A DNA stretch of 64,000 bases from Adhaeribacter radiodurans. Its GTDB lineage: Bacteria > Bacteroidota > Bacteroidia > Cytophagales > Hymenobacteraceae. This document shows positions 42,338 to 50,721 of this stretch, piece by piece (position 1 is the stretch's first letter; each line of letters opens with the position of its first letter). A model generated the notes under the pieces. The model did not search any database. It was not told where the DNA came from and saw only the letters and a program-made list of their open reading frames with translations. The stretch is taken from NCBI RefSeq assembly GCF_014075995.1, contig NZ_CP055153.1:3472001-3536000 (forward strand), in the 5' to 3' direction. The translations under genes and the position numbers were made by a program.

Positions 42338-43990
42338 ATGCAAGCTAAAGTATTAAAAGTACACCCGCAGGACGATGTAATTGTAGCCCTCACCGACCTG
42401 AAAAAAGGAGAAGCCATTCTCTTTGAAAATGAAACGTATTTGCTGCAAGACAATGTAGCCGCCAAACATAAATTTGCCGCTAAAGATTTTGCCGTGGGCG
42501 ATCCGGTTACCATGTACGGAGTATTAGTGGGCAAAGCCATGTTGCCCATTCTGCGGGGCGGACTTATATCAACGGCCAATTTAAAACACGCCGCTTCGGA
42601 TTACAGCGGCCGCACCAAACAATATACCTGGACGGCACCCGAGGTAAGCAAATGGCAAAACCGCACCTTTAATGGTTTCCACCGCCCCGACGGTAAAGTG
42701 GGTACTGCTAATTACTGGCTGTTTGTGCCAACCGTATTTTGCGAAAACCGGAACCTGGATATTATAAAAGAAGCCCTGACCAAAGAACTTGGGTACGGCA
42801 AAAGTCAGAAATACCAAAACCAGGCGCGGCAATTAGTGGAATTATACAAACAAAGCCACTCCGCGGATGCTATTGCCAGCACCGACTTTAAATTATACGC
42901 CGAAGAATTTGAAACCAGACGGGTTTTCGAAAACATTGACGGTATTAAATTTTTAACCCACCAGGGTGGCTGCGGCGGAACGCGTCAGGACTCTGAAATT
43001 TTAAGTAAATTATTGGTAGGCTACATGGACCATCCTAACGTAGCCGGAGTTACTATATTAAGTTTAGGTTGCCAGCATTTGCAGTACGACCAGATGCAGC
43101 AGCACATCCGGGAACGCAATCCGAACTTTGATAAGCCGGTTTACTTTTTTGAGCAGCAAACCAGCCAGAGCGAAGAACAATTACTGGGTGATGCCATAAA
43201 ACAAACTTTTGTAGGTTTAATTGAAGCTAATAAACAAACCCGGCAACCGGCCCCACTGAGTAAATTAGTTTTAGGGGTAAAATGCGGCGGCTCCGATGGC
43301 TTTTCGGGTATTTCGGCTAACCCGGCATTGGGTTATGCGGCAGATTTAGTAGTAGCTTTAGGCGGTTCGGTGTTGCTCGCCGAGTTTCCGGAATTAAACG
43401 GTGTGGAACAAGAACTGGTAGACCGCAGCGTAGACGACGAAACGGCCAACAAATTTATCCGGCTCATGAAAGGCTACTCCGCCCAGGCACAAGCCGTAGG
43501 TTCTGGTTTTGATATGAATCCTTCGCCGGGGAATATTAAAGACGGTTTAATTACCGATGCTATTAAAAGTGCCGGGGCCGCAAAAAAAGGCGGAACTGCT
43601 CCCGTGGCCGATGTATTGGATTACACCGAGCCCGTGCGTAAACCCGGTTTAAGTTTAGTTTGTACCCCTGGTAACGACGTAGAAGCCACCACCGGTAAAG
43701 CAGGTTCCGGAGCCAACATTATTGTATTTACCACGGGTTTGGGTACGCCAACCGGCAACCCCGTTTGTCCGGTAGTTAAAATATCTACCAACACCAAACT
43801 GGCCCAGCGCATGGCCGACATCATAGACCTGGACACCGGCGACATTATAACCGGCCAAGCCACCATCGAAAGCAAAGGCGAAGAAATCCTGGAGTTCTGC
43901 ATCAAAGTAGCCAGCGGCGAAATTATCCCCAAAGCGGTACAATTAGGTCAGGACGATTTTATTCCGTGGAAGCGCGGCGTGTCTTTGTAG
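42338..43990 (+). CDS. uxaA: UxaA-family altronate dehydratase
   Basis: 550 residues, the usual length. The N-terminal SAF domain (about 1-75) has 'HPQDDVIVALTDLKKGE'. The UxaA catalytic part has 'RPDGKVGTANYWLFVPTVFC', 'FLTHQGGCGGTRQDSE' and 'LGVKCGGSDGFSGISANPALG', ending 'IIPKAVQLGQDDFIPWKRG'. It dehydrates D-altronate to 2-keto-3-deoxygluconate, using iron. Other members act on galactarate-type acids, and no uxaB/uxaC is nearby, so the sugar acid is uncertain. Confidence 0.92.
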   Translation: MQAKVLKVHPQDDVIVALTDLKKGEAILFENETYLLQDNVAAKHKFAAKDFAVGDPVTMYGVLVGKAMLPILRGGLISTANLKHAASDYSGRTKQYTWTAPEVSKWQNRTFNGFHRPDGKVGTANYWLFVPTVFCENRNLDIIKEALTKELGYGKSQKYQNQARQLVELYKQSHSADAIASTDFKLYAEEFETRRVFENIDGIKFLTHQGGCGGTRQDSEILSKLLVGYMDHPNVAGVTILSLGCQHLQYDQMQQHIRERNPNFDKPVYFFEQQTSQSEEQLLGDAIKQTFVGLIEANKQTRQPAPLSKLVLGVKCGGSDGFSGISANPALGYAADLVVALGGSVLLAEFPELNGVEQELVDRSVDDETANKFIRLMKGYSAQAQAVGSGFDMNPSPGNIKDGLITDAIKSAGAAKKGGTAPVADVLDYTEPVRKPGLSLVCTPGNDVEATTGKAGSGANIIVFTTGLGTPTGNPVCPVVKISTNTKLAQRMADIIDLDTGDIITGQATIESKGEEILEFCIKVASGEIIPKAVQLGQDDFIPWKRGVSL

Positions 43991-44023
43991 GCAGTTCTTT
44001 TTTAATAAATTAAGTATTTTAAT

Positions 44024-44110
44024 AGTATACAGGAGCCTGAATTACTCTATTTGTATGTCAGTATGTGTCAGATAAACGGAGTAATTCCGCATATATACAA
44101 GTTGTGCATT
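44024..44110 (+). repeat. attC-like site upstream of the orphan gene at 44121
   Basis: GAATTACTC (44039-44047) and GAGTAATTC (44079-44087) are perfect arms around a 31-nt loop. CGCATATATACAA and then GTTGTG (44101-44106) follow, and the gene starts 15 nt later. The order 'GGAGTAATTC..ATAT..GTTGTG' matches the minus-strand site upstream of the TIR gene. Read as a candidate recombination site. Confidence 0.5.
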
Positions 44111-44120
44111 AGATCACTTC

Positions 44121-44711
44121 ATGAAGTATTATCTGGGAGCATATTATTTTATTAAACTGCATAAGGCAAATTACGGCTCCATCAAGGACGCTAGAATTTA
44201 CACATGTAGTACCTGTATAAATGACTCCTACTTCGATAGTTGGTCAATAACTTGGAGCTCAGTCAATAACAGCGACAATGTTAAAAAAGCCATAGAAGAG
44301 TTTAACCTGACTGACACACAAATTACAGATATTCAAACTTGGGCTGACCAAAAAATTGAAGAAAAGAAAATAGGCTGGATAAATACTTTCTATGATTATG
44401 ATGTACTAAGTGAATACAAGAATAAGTTTTTCAGAAATGTTCAAGACTATCTGATTCTTAGCATCAACTTTCCAGAATCAGAAAAGAATGACTTGTTGGA
44501 AGAGTTTAGTATTATAGAAAAAGGTATAGGAGCAATTGGACTTTGGGAGAATCTAAACAGAAATATTCCTGAAGTAACTGACGAATCAGAAATTGTGATT
44601 GGATTTGATCTAATTGGAGTAGAACTAAGCGGTGACTTTCATACCTTTCATTGCCATGACCTTGCTAGTGAATTAATTCAGATATTCATTATTAAAATCA
44701 ATCAGTACTGA
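44121..44711 (+). CDS. Orphan hypothetical protein, possible cassette gene
   Basis: 196 residues, acidic, no signal peptide. I recognise no domain. Visible features are 'YTCSTCINDSYFDSW' near residue 30, a helical middle ('QITDIQTWADQKIEEKK') and an end 'VELSGDFHTFHCHDLASEL'. The overall style (small, acidic, aromatic) recalls immunity-type or cassette-borne proteins. Codon use is more AT-rich than that of the neighbouring UxaA gene. It is flanked upstream by the attC-like site and downstream by a decayed gene end and a TAACAAGGCC box. Confidence 0.65.
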   Translation: MKYYLGAYYFIKLHKANYGSIKDARIYTCSTCINDSYFDSWSITWSSVNNSDNVKKAIEEFNLTDTQITDIQTWADQKIEEKKIGWINTFYDYDVLSEYKNKFFRNVQDYLILSINFPESEKNDLLEEFSIIEKGIGAIGLWENLNRNIPEVTDESEIVIGFDLIGVELSGDFHTFHCHDLASELIQIFIIKINQY

Positions 44712-44723
44712 CTGATAGCTAAC

Positions 44724-44843
44724 GAAGATAATTGGGAGCAGATGGTTGAATATTTGAACGATGAATAAAATGGATTTGAGCCTGTTCCTTGGTTCTTTGT
44801 CAAAGTAAAAATGATAGACGAAAAGAAAAAAGTATTTGCATAA
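44724..44843 (+). pseudogene. Decayed C-terminal gene fragment with in-frame stop
   Basis: A single frame reads 'EDNWEQMVEYLNDE', a TAA at 44766-44768, and then 'NGFEPVPWFFVKVKMIDEKK' to a final TAA at 44841-44843. The protein-like character on both sides of the stop suggests the tail of a lost gene. The final stop sits in 'GCATAACAAGGCC', the way cassette-gene stops overlap the first attC box in integrons. The family is not recognised. Confidence 0.45.
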
Positions 44844-45071
44844 CAAGGCCTAATACTCATAGCTGCTCTCGGGACAACAGCGTTTTTTAGCCAAAACGTA
44901 ACCATTGATTTAAAATAAATAGAATGAACAATAAATCTCAGAACAAAAGACCCTCCTAGAGTTAAAAAATTACGCGAGACATTAAGTTTTATATTTGCCT
45001 TAATTAATTCTTTATCATTTTTTTTGCATTTAAGAATACGAAATCATCCAATCCATTTCCAAAATTACTAA

Positions 45072-45461
45072 ATGATACCACCAGACGACCGCCTGTTAAT
45101 TAAAGGAGAGATTGCTGATTACTGGTTAGATGCAGAAGGTATTTTGTATTCTTACTCCAAAAACCCGAAGCGTACCGTGCAGATTATTGCCGCTAATATT
45201 GCTTTAGTAAAACAAATTACCGGGAATAAAAAAGTGCCTTTATTAATTTATTTGAGCAACTCTCCCGTGCCAGATAAAGAAACCCGTAAATTTTCGACGG
45301 AGCAACTTCCCGAAATTTATAAAGCTATGGCAATGGTGTCTAAACCCGGACTAGCGCAGTTAATCATGCGTATTTTGTTTAAGTTTAAATCGCCACCTAT
45401 TCCCATGAAATCTTTTTCAGATGACCAACAAGCCCGGGAATGGCTTAAACAATTTGTATAA
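45072..45461 (+). CDS. Small STAS/SpoIIAA-like hypothetical protein (DUF7793-type)
   Basis: 129 residues, soluble. The alternation 'IADYWLDAEGILYSYSK', 'IALVKQITGNKKVPLLIYLS', 'YKAMAMVSKP' and 'FSDDQQAREWLKQF' is typical of the small SpoIIAA/STAS-like proteins of Cytophagales. A TATATTTG box at 44990-44997 lies 75 bp upstream but without a clear -33 element. Function unknown. Confidence 0.72.
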   Translation: MIPPDDRLLIKGEIADYWLDAEGILYSYSKNPKRTVQIIAANIALVKQITGNKKVPLLIYLSNSPVPDKETRKFSTEQLPEIYKAMAMVSKPGLAQLIMRILFKFKSPPIPMKSFSDDQQAREWLKQFV

Positions 45462-45652
45462 AGGGCGAACCAATTACCATTACTCCCGAAGATATTCTCA
45501 AGGTTCAGGAGCAACTATCTTCAGCCAAAATATTGCGGTACACATGGATACCGTCAATCACTGTTTCGTAAAACCCAACGACTTAAAAATTATTTACCGC
45601 TAAAAACCCGTTGGCAATAATTGCTATTTCTGCCGATGGAGAAATTATTTAG
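45462..45652 (+). pseudogene. Remnant of an MBL-fold hydrolase C-terminus, three frames
   Basis: Three consecutive segments in shifting frames read 'GEPITITPEDILKVQEQLSS', 'QNIAVHMDTVNHCFVKPNDLK' without its last residue, and 'IIAISADGEII' before TAG at 45650-45652. From memory this order (ITPEDI, VHM..VNHC, I.ADGE) is the end of metallo-beta-lactamase-fold proteins of Bacteroidota. The rest of the gene is absent, so it is a decayed tail. It fills most of the 300-bp gap. Confidence 0.5.
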
Positions 45653-45761
45653 GGGTAAAATCAAACTTAAATAAACAGGGAACTGCGGTCTGGAAATTAA
45701 ACATTCAAGTTATTTTTTTACCTTTCCGGTTACCGCACGAAATTACTTTTTTTAGATCTGA

Positions 45762-46847
45762 ATGACACTTAAGGAAATAATAATCCAGAAAATCCAGCAA
45801 GAAGGCCCCATTTCTTTTCGCGATTACATGGAAATGGCATTGTATTACCCCGAATTAGGCTATTATACTTCAGCACAGCATAAAATAGGTACCCAGGGAG
45901 ATTTTTATACCAGTTCCAGCCTAGGGTCGGCTTTTGGTACTATGGTTGGCCGGCAACTCGAAGACATGTGGGAGCAACTGGGCAAAGAAGCTTTTACTAT
46001 TGTAGAATACGGAGCCGGAACCGGGGCTTTGTGCCACGATATTCTGAATTATTTGAAAAACAACGAAGAACTGTACGCCCAACTACGCTACTGCATTATC
46101 GAAAAAAGCCCCTGGATGCGGCAGATAGAAGCAAGCCACTTAGCCGAAAAAGTTAGCTGGCACAGTTCTATTCAGGAGCTGGCACCTTTTTCGGGCTGCG
46201 TTTTATCGAATGAGTTAATTGATAATCTGGCGGTACACCAGATTGTAATGGATAGTGAACTGATGGAAGTATTCGTGGATTACCAGGAAGGTTTTACAGA
46301 AAAGCTAATCCCTGCCTCTACTGCTTTAAAAGATTACCTGACCGAAATGAACGTGGTTTTGCCTCTAAATTTCCGGACAGAAATTAATTTGGAGGCGCTG
46401 GATTGGCAGCAGGAAATTGCCTCGTCAATGAGCAAAGGCTACGTACTAACCATTGATTATGGATTTACATCCGACGAATTGTACCAGGATTACCGCCGCA
46501 CGGGTACCATTGTTTGCTACCACAAACACCAGGTGAACGAGAATCCGTACCAGAATATCGGGGAACAAGATATTACTACCCACATTAACTTTTCGGCCTT
46601 AATTCATTACGGGGCTAAACACGGGCTGGAACTTTGCGGCTACACCAACCAAGGCCGTTTTTTATTAGCCTTGGGCTTTAAAGAATATTTAAAAAGTATA
46701 GCCGTTCCCGGCCAAGACGAAGCCAACTTTAAGCAAGAACTTTTTTTAACCCAAACTTTGCTGATGGATATGGGCCGTAAGTTTAAAGTACTCATTCAGG
46801 GAAAAGGAATACCCACCAAAGAGCTTTTAGGCTTAAAGCTTTCGTAA
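45762..46847 (+). CDS. MidA/NDUFAF7-family SAM-dependent methyltransferase
   Basis: 361 residues. N-terminal 'GPISFRDYMEMALYYPELGYY' is the family signature, and the SAM-binding loop is 'IVEYGAGTGALCHDIL'. 'GCVLSNELIDNLAVHQI' carries the conserved Asn-Glu-x-x-Asp, and 'GYVLTIDYGF' follows. The mitochondrial relative methylates an Arg of complex I subunit NDUFS2. Whether a bacterial NADH dehydrogenase is the target here is unknown. The gene's 3' end overlaps the broken DUF2784 gene convergently by 15 nt. Confidence 0.92.
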   Translation: MTLKEIIIQKIQQEGPISFRDYMEMALYYPELGYYTSAQHKIGTQGDFYTSSSLGSAFGTMVGRQLEDMWEQLGKEAFTIVEYGAGTGALCHDILNYLKNNEELYAQLRYCIIEKSPWMRQIEASHLAEKVSWHSSIQELAPFSGCVLSNELIDNLAVHQIVMDSELMEVFVDYQEGFTEKLIPASTALKDYLTEMNVVLPLNFRTEINLEALDWQQEIASSMSKGYVLTIDYGFTSDELYQDYRRTGTIVCYHKHQVNENPYQNIGEQDITTHINFSALIHYGAKHGLELCGYTNQGRFLLALGFKEYLKSIAVPGQDEANFKQELFLTQTLLMDMGRKFKVLIQGKGIPTKELLGLKLS

Positions 46848-47196
46848 CCGAATATTCACGTAAATGGAAAGTAAGGCTGCTAAGCCAAATGAAGTGGCCG
46901 TAATACTATCAACAAAAGTTGCATTGAGGTCCTGGGTCAATATTTTATCAGCATAGTACTTGATAAAGGAATTAGGGAGATTTTGTTCGCCTAGTTTTCT
47001 TTAATTTGCCACTGGTAATCGGTAATGGGCAATAGCCCCAGCCGTACCTAATGCCTAAAATTACCCAGCAAAAAATAGTTATTCCTACACCAATCAAATG
47101 CAACTTTCGAGTAGCAGGCCAAATCCAACCAGATAAATTAAATCCTATTATAAACAAGTGAATGAAGGTAAAAAGAGCATCCAGCCAGGTTAACAT
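46833..47196 (-). pseudogene. DUF2784 membrane protein gene broken by two single-base deletions
   Basis: The open frame from 47196 reads 'MLTWLDALFTFIHLFIIGFN' onward to 'GYCPL', then loses sense. One base missing in TTACC (near 47020) gives 'DYQWQIKE'. A second missing A in a run of four (near 46997) gives 'KLGEQNLPNSFIKYYADK' and an end at TAA 46835-46833. Joined, the product is about 121 residues with several helices, the DUF2784 size. Either the gene is dead or the assembly has homopolymer errors. Confidence 0.75.
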
Positions 47197-47316
47197 AGAA
47201 AAATAACTTTAAACTTATTTCCTGTTTACTGGCAAGATTATATTCTTACCTTATTCATTTTCCTAGCGTTATACACTTGGTTTTCAAGAAAATAAGGTTG
47301 TCGTTTGCTGAATTAT

Positions 47317-48315
47317 TTACTTTCTAGCTTCTTTTCTGGCTTCTCTTCTCTCTTCCCGGCGTTCTTTTCGTTCTTCCTTCTTCTCCGCTTTTTTCTCCTG
47401 AACATTTTCTTTTACCGCATCTAAAACCGTTTTAAGTTTACCCGAAGTATTTAGGTTTATTTTACTATCCTGTAAGATATTCGATTGGGTAACCAATTCC
47501 GTTTTTAGCTTTACGTCGTAGCTCACGTCTTTTCCTTCTTTTACAAAATCAATAAGGGTTTTACCCATTTCTTTAAAAGTAAGCTGTACCGGAATAGTAA
47601 AGTTGGCGGTACCTTTGGCGGGTATGTTTATAGTGCCGGGTTTGTTGCCTTCTACGGCTTCGTTATCTTCTATTTTAACTGAATACGCCATATCTTTCAG
47701 GCCTAAAGAAAAAACATTGCGGTTTTTAACCGTAGCTGCCACTTGCATGGTGGCTCCTTTAAATTTTAAATCAGTTATTTTAATGTCCGTAATTTTTACT
47801 TCGGGTATTGTTACCAAAGGCAATCGTTTTTCTACTTTCAGGTTAAATTTATCTTTAGGAATAAGTTTGGTTTTGGAAAAAATAGTGGCATTTACCCGGT
47901 AATTAACGCTGTCTTGGCCTTGCTGCGCCAAACGGTCGGTTACTTCTTTCAGTTTATCGTAATACAAAGTAAGGGGTAAAGTAATTTTCGTGCTGTCTTT
48001 GGCTTCTAGTCGCAAAGTATCGGGGTACGTCGTGCGGGCTACTTGCTGGTCGGCGATAAAAACTTCGTAGTACAAACTATCAATGGTAAAACCAATGGGT
48101 GCCGGATTATCAATAATCATTTTCATTTTTACGTCGGCCCGTTCAGCAGTTAAGTTGGTGAGCTGCATACTCGTTAGAGTAAGTTTGGGAACAATGTAAT
48201 CCGCAACTTTTTTATCTGACTTCTGAAATTTTACTAACGCGTAGCCAATTGCCAGTAGCACGGCTAAAATTATTAATCCGATAATCCAATTCTTTGCTTT
48301 TTTTTGATTACTCAT
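47317..48315 (-). CDS. Membrane-anchored LEA14-like (WHy domain) protein
   Basis: 332 residues. A short cytoplasmic start and one transmembrane helix (about 11-28) are followed by two LEA_2/WHy-type beta domains. The first has 'LTLTSMQLTNLTAERADVKM' and 'DNPAPIGFTIDSLYYEVFI'. The second has 'EVKITDIKITDLKFKG' and 'VKNRNVFSLGLKDMAYSV'. A highly charged Lys/Glu/Arg repeat tail (from about 305) ends the protein. WHy proteins are linked to desiccation and stress. It faces the periplasm. No operon partner. Confidence 0.85.
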   Translation of the reverse strand: MSNQKKAKNWIIGLIILAVLLAIGYALVKFQKSDKKVADYIVPKLTLTSMQLTNLTAERADVKMKMIIDNPAPIGFTIDSLYYEVFIADQQVARTTYPDTLRLEAKDSTKITLPLTLYYDKLKEVTDRLAQQGQDSVNYRVNATIFSKTKLIPKDKFNLKVEKRLPLVTIPEVKITDIKITDLKFKGATMQVAATVKNRNVFSLGLKDMAYSVKIEDNEAVEGNKPGTINIPAKGTANFTIPVQLTFKEMGKTLIDFVKEGKDVSYDVKLKTELVTQSNILQDSKINLNTSGKLKTVLDAVKENVQEKKAEKKEERKERREERREARKEARK

Positions 48316-48512
48316 CTTCGTATTTCCTTTACGTTTAATACCTCTACCCGGAATGATCCGGATATGGATTGCCTGCTCCGTAATACCCTACGAAATTTTT
48401 ATATTTTGGCTGAACAAATACTTGAAAATTAAGCGTATAAAAACACTCGTGTATAAACTTAATAGTTCTTCTTTTTAAATAGTTGTTAAAAAATTTACCT
48501 AGAAATTATTAA

Positions 48513-48911
48513 ATGAAACATTCCATAAAATTTATTTTACTTTTTGCTTTGACTGTTCTGTATGCGTGTAATCTATTCGCACAAAAAAAGAATCCCGTAC
48601 CGGCCATAAACGACAGTATTATGATTACGATTTTCCTAAAACACCAGCAAGACAAAAACCTGGACTCTTTGCGGAAAATACAACTCAGAAATAAGTTTAT
48701 AGAGCGTTTTCCGCCGAAATCGGCAAGAGTAGTTTCGTGGTACGTGATGATGGGAATTGGCCAGGTAGTTACCGTAAGAATACCCGCTTCGCAATTGCGA
48801 ACTTTAAACCTTTCTATTGAGCAAGGTGCCTGGGGTGCTTTCGAAACGGAGTTTTATCCTACTTATGATTTTGTACCAGTTTGGAAGGAATCTCTTAAAA
48901 ATAGTAAATAA
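48513..48911 (+). CDS. Small secreted protein of unknown function
   Basis: 132 residues with a signal peptide ending around 'ACNLFAQ'. The mature part is 'VPAINDSIMITIFLKHQQDKN', 'FIERFPPKSARVVSWYVMMG', 'GQVVTVRIPASQLRTLNLSI' and 'YDFVPVWKESL'. I do not recognise the family. The even spread of hydrophobic and charged residues suggests a folded periplasmic domain. It is isolated between the WHy gene and a repeat-rich stretch. Confidence 0.7.
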   Translation: MKHSIKFILLFALTVLYACNLFAQKKNPVPAINDSIMITIFLKHQQDKNLDSLRKIQLRNKFIERFPPKSARVVSWYVMMGIGQVVTVRIPASQLRTLNLSIEQGAWGAFETEFYPTYDFVPVWKESLKNSK

Positions 48912-48962
48912 TTAATGCGCAAAGGTCAGGTTTTGCATTTCCTCAGTCTATGACGCAACTTA

Positions 48963-49146
48963 CTTGGAGCCTTTTTAAGGCTCCCTTTTACGGTGCTAAT
49001 TTGGTTTCACGGTCTAAGTCTGCCTCGTGGCCGGCGGGCCTCGTTTGGCTATTTCGGGCTGCTTAGCGAACCTTGGCTCGTTCCACTGCGCCATGCCTCC
49101 TGCGTCGGCACCGGAACGCTAAAACCTCAATAGCCAAACTGGTGTT
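48963..49146 (-). repeat. Dispersed structured repeat, subtype B (inverted member of the 49 kb pair)
   Basis: Read on the minus strand it starts with the ACACCAGTTTGGCTATT end and has a B-type core: TTTTAGCGTTCCGGTGCC, then TGGAACGAGCCAAGGTTCGC, the wording seen at 29350-29410. It passes AGGCCCGCCGGCC and ends with the GGAGCCTTAAAAAGGCTCC hairpin. The outer stem here differs from the 29 kb copy. Confidence 0.82.
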
Positions 49147-49356
49147 AGTTGCTAGTAGCTCCTGGTATTACTACTACTTATTAACTTCTCCAATTATTCT
49201 AAAAATATTCCAAGCTCCCCTCCTATTTTTAGCAGAGATAGGGGTGGTAAAAAATAGTAACTTAATTTAACTCACGAGCTTTAGAAAATTAGTAATAGCT
49301 ACATAGTGAATAGAAAAAGTCAGTAAAAACAAGAAAGGCTTTAGCTACCACGTAAT

Positions 49357-49665
49357 GACACCAGTTTGGCTATGGAGCACCTGCTAGAGTTCCGGTGCCG
49401 CAGGCATTCCGCCGACGGAGTCAAGGAAAGGAAGGCTAGCGAGTGCGGAAGAGCCAAACGAGGCCCGCCGGCCAGGAGGCAAACTTAGCCAGGTCAAACA
49501 AGTTAGCACCTAAGCATGGAGACTTGAAAAGGCTCCAAAGAAAACGCTTACTATCAAGCAAAATCTATCATAGCTTTCCAATAGGATTTCAATTTTAACA
49601 TTGCTTCGGCAAACGCAGTGAACTAGTTAGAACCTTGCAGGATGACGAGCAAGAGAAGGGTACGT
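49357..49665 (+). repeat. Dispersed structured repeat, subtype A with full tail
   Basis: It starts GACACCAGTTTGGCT and has the A core (GGAGCACCTGCTAG ... CTAGCGAGTGCGG), AGGCCCGCCGGCC, GCACCTAAGCATGGAG and GGCTCCAAAGAAAACGCTTAC. It continues through the block shared with 36129-36202 to GGGTACGT. This is the longest copy, about 309 bp. It lies 210 bp from, and in opposite orientation to, the B copy at 48963. The 920-bp stretch 48912-49831 holds only this pair. Confidence 0.82.
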
Positions 49666-49831
49666 CTGATATCTGATGCCTATAGCCAAATCTAGGTGCA
49701 GGACAAGCTTGCTTTGGAAACTTACCAGGTTTGCTCATTCGCAAAAGAGTTAGCAAAGGCTTTAGGGCATTAGATCCTTATTACCAGAAATTTAGATACC
49801 TAACAACCAAAACCAATAACGAACAACTATG

Positions 49832-50701
49832 TTACTGCTGCGTTTGTTCTTGCATTTGGGTGGTTAGAACATCAACGTAATACGAGGTGTAGTTTTGGCC
49901 TTGGGTTTTAAGAATGCCACGTAATGGGCTGCAATCGCTGTAATCTACGCCGTGGGCGGCTTTAATATGATCAATACTTACTAAAAGATTATTTGTCGGG
50001 TCAAAACCAAACCAGCCATGTCCGGGAATAAATGCTTCGGCCCAGGCGTGCATTACCGCCGAACCCACTAAACTGCCCCCCTGATTTAAATAACCCGATA
50101 CGTAGCGGCAAGGAATGCGGTTAAGCCGGGCAATGGCCAAAAACAAATGCGTATAATCCTGGCAAACACCCTTACCTAAATAAAAAACTTCGCTGGCGGT
50201 GGTATGCACATTGGTGGGTACCGGATCAAATTCCAGTAACTCATATACGTATTGGTTTAATTGAGTAAGATAATCAATAACAGGTTGCTTGTGCGGACGG
50301 TTTAACAGCCGCGTATGATACGATTCCAGAATACTGGTGTAATGGGTAAAACCCAAATACAAATGATGATCAATGTAAAAATTACGGGAAGCCAAAATAG
50401 CTTGTTCTTCGGCAAATGGTAAAGAATCTACTATTAGCCAGGGCTGGCTTTTTTCTACGGTGGCCCGCATTGTAAATTTAAATTCGTTAAAATGTTTTGC
50501 GGAGCGCAAGCAGGCTACCTGGAAATCAAAAGGATTACCATGGTAATAAAGTTCTTGCCCTAACGAATTGTAATACGTTAACTTAGTTATTCTTTGGGTA
50601 GCATCGGTGCAAGGCGCTACTAACAATTCAAAGAGGGCTTCGGTTACCGGAGCTTCGTACTGGTTATGCGTATGGTAATTAATGGTATATTCGGTAGCCA
50701 T
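49832..50701 (-). CDS. Transglutaminase-like protease/peptide-processing protein
   Basis: 289 residues. The N-terminal beta domain is of the 'bacterial transglutaminase-like N-terminal' type. A transglutaminase core carries the triad Cys180 ('GKGVCQDYTHL'), His218 ('VMHAWAEAF') and Asp234 ('GFDPTNN'). It has no signal peptide. It is encoded with the alpha-E and circularly permuted ATP-grasp genes upstream (20 bp from the former), the conserved trio noted by comparative genomics as a likely peptide or amide ligation and processing system. The substrate is unknown. Confidence 0.92.
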   Translation of the reverse strand: MATEYTINYHTHNQYEAPVTEALFELLVAPCTDATQRITKLTYYNSLGQELYYHGNPFDFQVACLRSAKHFNEFKFTMRATVEKSQPWLIVDSLPFAEEQAILASRNFYIDHHLYLGFTHYTSILESYHTRLLNRPHKQPVIDYLTQLNQYVYELLEFDPVPTNVHTTASEVFYLGKGVCQDYTHLFLAIARLNRIPCRYVSGYLNQGGSLVGSAVMHAWAEAFIPGHGWFGFDPTNNLLVSIDHIKAAHGVDYSDCSPLRGILKTQGQNYTSYYVDVLTTQMQEQTQQ

Positions 50702-50721
50702 TTGTTAGTACTTGGTAAAAA

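Noticed and set aside
49073-49270. 65-residue plus-strand open frame
   Set aside because: Same reason: a reading of the repeat at 48963-49146 that continues into non-coding spacer.
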